Shown here in pieces: positions 5,901 through 6,210 of a DNA stretch of 6,210 nucleotides. A model generated the notes under the pieces. The model searched no databases, was not told the DNA's origin, and saw only the letters and a list, made by a program, of their open reading frames with translations. This DNA comes from Smithellaceae bacterium (GTDB lineage Bacteria; Desulfobacterota; Syntrophia; Syntrophales; Smithellaceae): contig JAQVQT010000111.1 in NCBI GenBank assembly GCA_028701435.1, positions 1-6,210 on the forward strand, read 5' to 3'. The translations under genes were made by a program, and so were the position numbers. Numbering within the stretch: the stretch's first letter is position 1; the number at the start of each line of letters is the position of its first letter.

Positions 5901-6210
5901 TCAAATCGCCCTGCGCCGATTCTTCCAGAAAGGACCCGGTGCCCGCGGAGCAGGCTTCGTTCATCGCGTAGTCGATCGGCACCTTGTTTTTCAGCGAGAC
6001 GTATTTGGCGTCCTGGCCGCCGATTTCAAAGATGGTGTCGATGTGGTCGCGGTAGTAGGAAGTGCCGACGGCATGGGCGATGATTTCGTTGTACACGGCG
6101 GGCGTTTCCAAAAAGACGCCGAGTATTTCGCGCGAGGAGCCGGTTGTGGAGGCGAGCGTGATGCGGATTTGACCGTCGCCGATGTCCTCGCGAATCTGTT
6201 TTTGAATCTC
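2923..6210 (-). CDS. Giant 2-hydroxyacyl-CoA dehydratase activator-like protein (ASKHA ATPase, DUF2229 and HgdB-like regions), 5' end cut by the window
   Basis: The window shows 1095 residues, and the frame is open to base 6210, so the true start lies outside. TTG at 6111 is not the start: conserved family sequence precedes it (TTGSSREILGVF). Residues are numbered from the window edge. First comes the rear of a BcrAD/BadFG-type ATPase: IGGQDAK (63-69), Cys87 in NEACSAGTG, Cys128 in GEHCSAF, GGVAKNKAV (179-187) and GCFGVGLLA (209-217). The two cysteines are 41 apart, close to Cys127 and Cys166, which bind the [4Fe-4S] cluster of HgdC. A second cluster, C249-x2-C252-x3-C256 plus C274, follows. 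DUF2229 begins near VGIPRCFS (321-328) and includes SYCFPAEIAHG (364-374). Further conserved cysteines are 407, 575 (NFSCAPDSF), 716 (KECLPSH), 752 (GPCRTGQY) and 1020 (SPFACLIG). Related fused proteins reach roughly 1400 residues, so probably 300 or more are missing, including the first ATPase half. Known activators use ATP to push low-potential electrons into dehydratases or benzoyl-CoA reductase. The substrate of this fused type is unknown. No separate dehydratase subunit is adjacent. Confidence 0.93.
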   Translation of the reverse strand, partial: EIQKQIREDIGDGQIRITLASTTGSSREILGVFLETPAVYNEIIAHAVGTSYYRDHIDTIFEIGGQDAKYVSLKNKVPIDYAMNEACSAGTGSFLEESAQGDLNIPEAAMIGDIALAADAPLKFGEHCSAFINSDIRNAIQQGASREDITAGIVTSIVSNYLNRVVGNRTIGRNIVLQGGVAKNKAVPLAFAMLLDKDILVPPDPELMGCFGVGLLARHKFEEGILIKQSYDIDAILATDIVYEKEFPCKACDNFCPIRVLSVNGHRYMFGGRCNKYANLRKKKTFDEASVVDYIEKRNDILFRECAPDPAALARKKNVIVGIPRCFSIFTLWPFYSWFFHTLGVETLLSREISQEGAARVESSYCFPAEIAHGAVQDIYNRKVDYIFLPHFRDMDSYEKTTPANFCPITQSLPYYIKKAFPEIPGEKYLMPVVSFMYGLEKAAEPFVAMAAKLGFGESEAKNAFTVAYQKQMECFAKFTELGRQALTEARRAKKPVIAILGRPYNSFTADANMGIPRKYTSRGYSVIPFDILPFADQVIYPNMYWYYGQQNMKAGTLLKTEDNIYITYISNFSCAPDSFMLHYLKWIMGVKPFLILELDSHTADAGVDTRIEAFLDIIEGYRSKINDLREERYDNGLRFINRPGEEIHILNSATGERIPIKQNPRVKLLLSNMGRLSAELVGATIRGLGINAQTMPVPDVYTLQMARNHASGKECLPSHLVLGSALKYFSSDAYRKDEIYILFVPTTTGPCRTGQYFVFYENLFRDLRLENVVVFTLEADNSYTELGPEFTKYAWWAAVIGDYMKDVETSLRTCAADPVHAMKIYDQIWQKMLAVAEQDITRVLPVLKEIAGTISRIPLARKMEDCPKVLIVGEIYVRRDDFAVDELIGQFSRHGIVGKVSNVAEWFYYCDHVRRYELQKRLRLLPWYRRVFAREFRDILDWRIEHLYKKRVEKNIREALGATGLVPRTPHDMQTIMKNAEKHFVSRELHSEIAISSGVAATAMMDGYSGIVNISPFACLIGRVIEGLYTPWARERKYPTISIEIDGNLLPPNVLSKLEIFMLNVKRFRGKGDVSSMVERENAQTPVLDRKIIR

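Overview
All identifiable genes lie on the minus strand, so transcription runs from right to left. In that order they are: a very large protein related to 2-hydroxyacyl-CoA dehydratase activators (its 5' end is cut by the right edge), a molybdenum cofactor guanylyltransferase (mobA), a small exported DUF2147 protein, and an acetyl-CoA hydrolase/CoA-transferase family enzyme. After a gap of about 270 bases, the first ten codons of another gene run off the left edge. There are no rRNA or tRNA genes, CRISPR repeats or insertion sequences.

The content suggests a strict anaerobe that works with CoA thioesters. Oxygen-sensitive ASKHA-type activators, 4-hydroxybutyrate/butyryl-type CoA-transferases and molybdopterin-guanine-dinucleotide cofactors occur together in fermentative and syntrophic anaerobes. 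A moderately GC-rich Deltaproteobacterium-like (Desulfobacterota, Syntrophus-type) host fits, as might some Firmicutes. This is inferred from gene content and composition only, since the window holds no taxonomic marker.

Layout. Bases 1-30: start of an unidentified gene with a strong ribosome binding site. Bases 31-301: noncoding, with a terminator-like hairpin, a weak promoter candidate and two adjacent 8-base palindromes. Bases 302-1606: CoA-transferase. Bases 1644-2114: DUF2147 protein. Bases 2111-2803 (possibly to 2860): mobA, overlapping the DUF2147 gene by four bases (ATGA). Bases 2804-2922: a short spacer with a hairpin just after the activator gene. Bases 2923-6210: the activator-like giant, 1095 residues visible.

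How they may work together. The mobA and DUF2147 genes look translationally coupled, and the CoA-transferase follows after 37 bases, so these three probably share a transcript. The giant gene upstream may end at the hairpin or may be part of the same operon. No stand-alone dehydratase subunits (HgdA/HgdB type) are in the window. The most interesting item is the giant protein: it carries the iron-sulfur ATPase signature, a second cysteine cluster, a DUF2229 region and HgdB-like cysteine motifs in one chain, which could make it a self-contained ATP-driven electron-transfer enzyme of unknown substrate.
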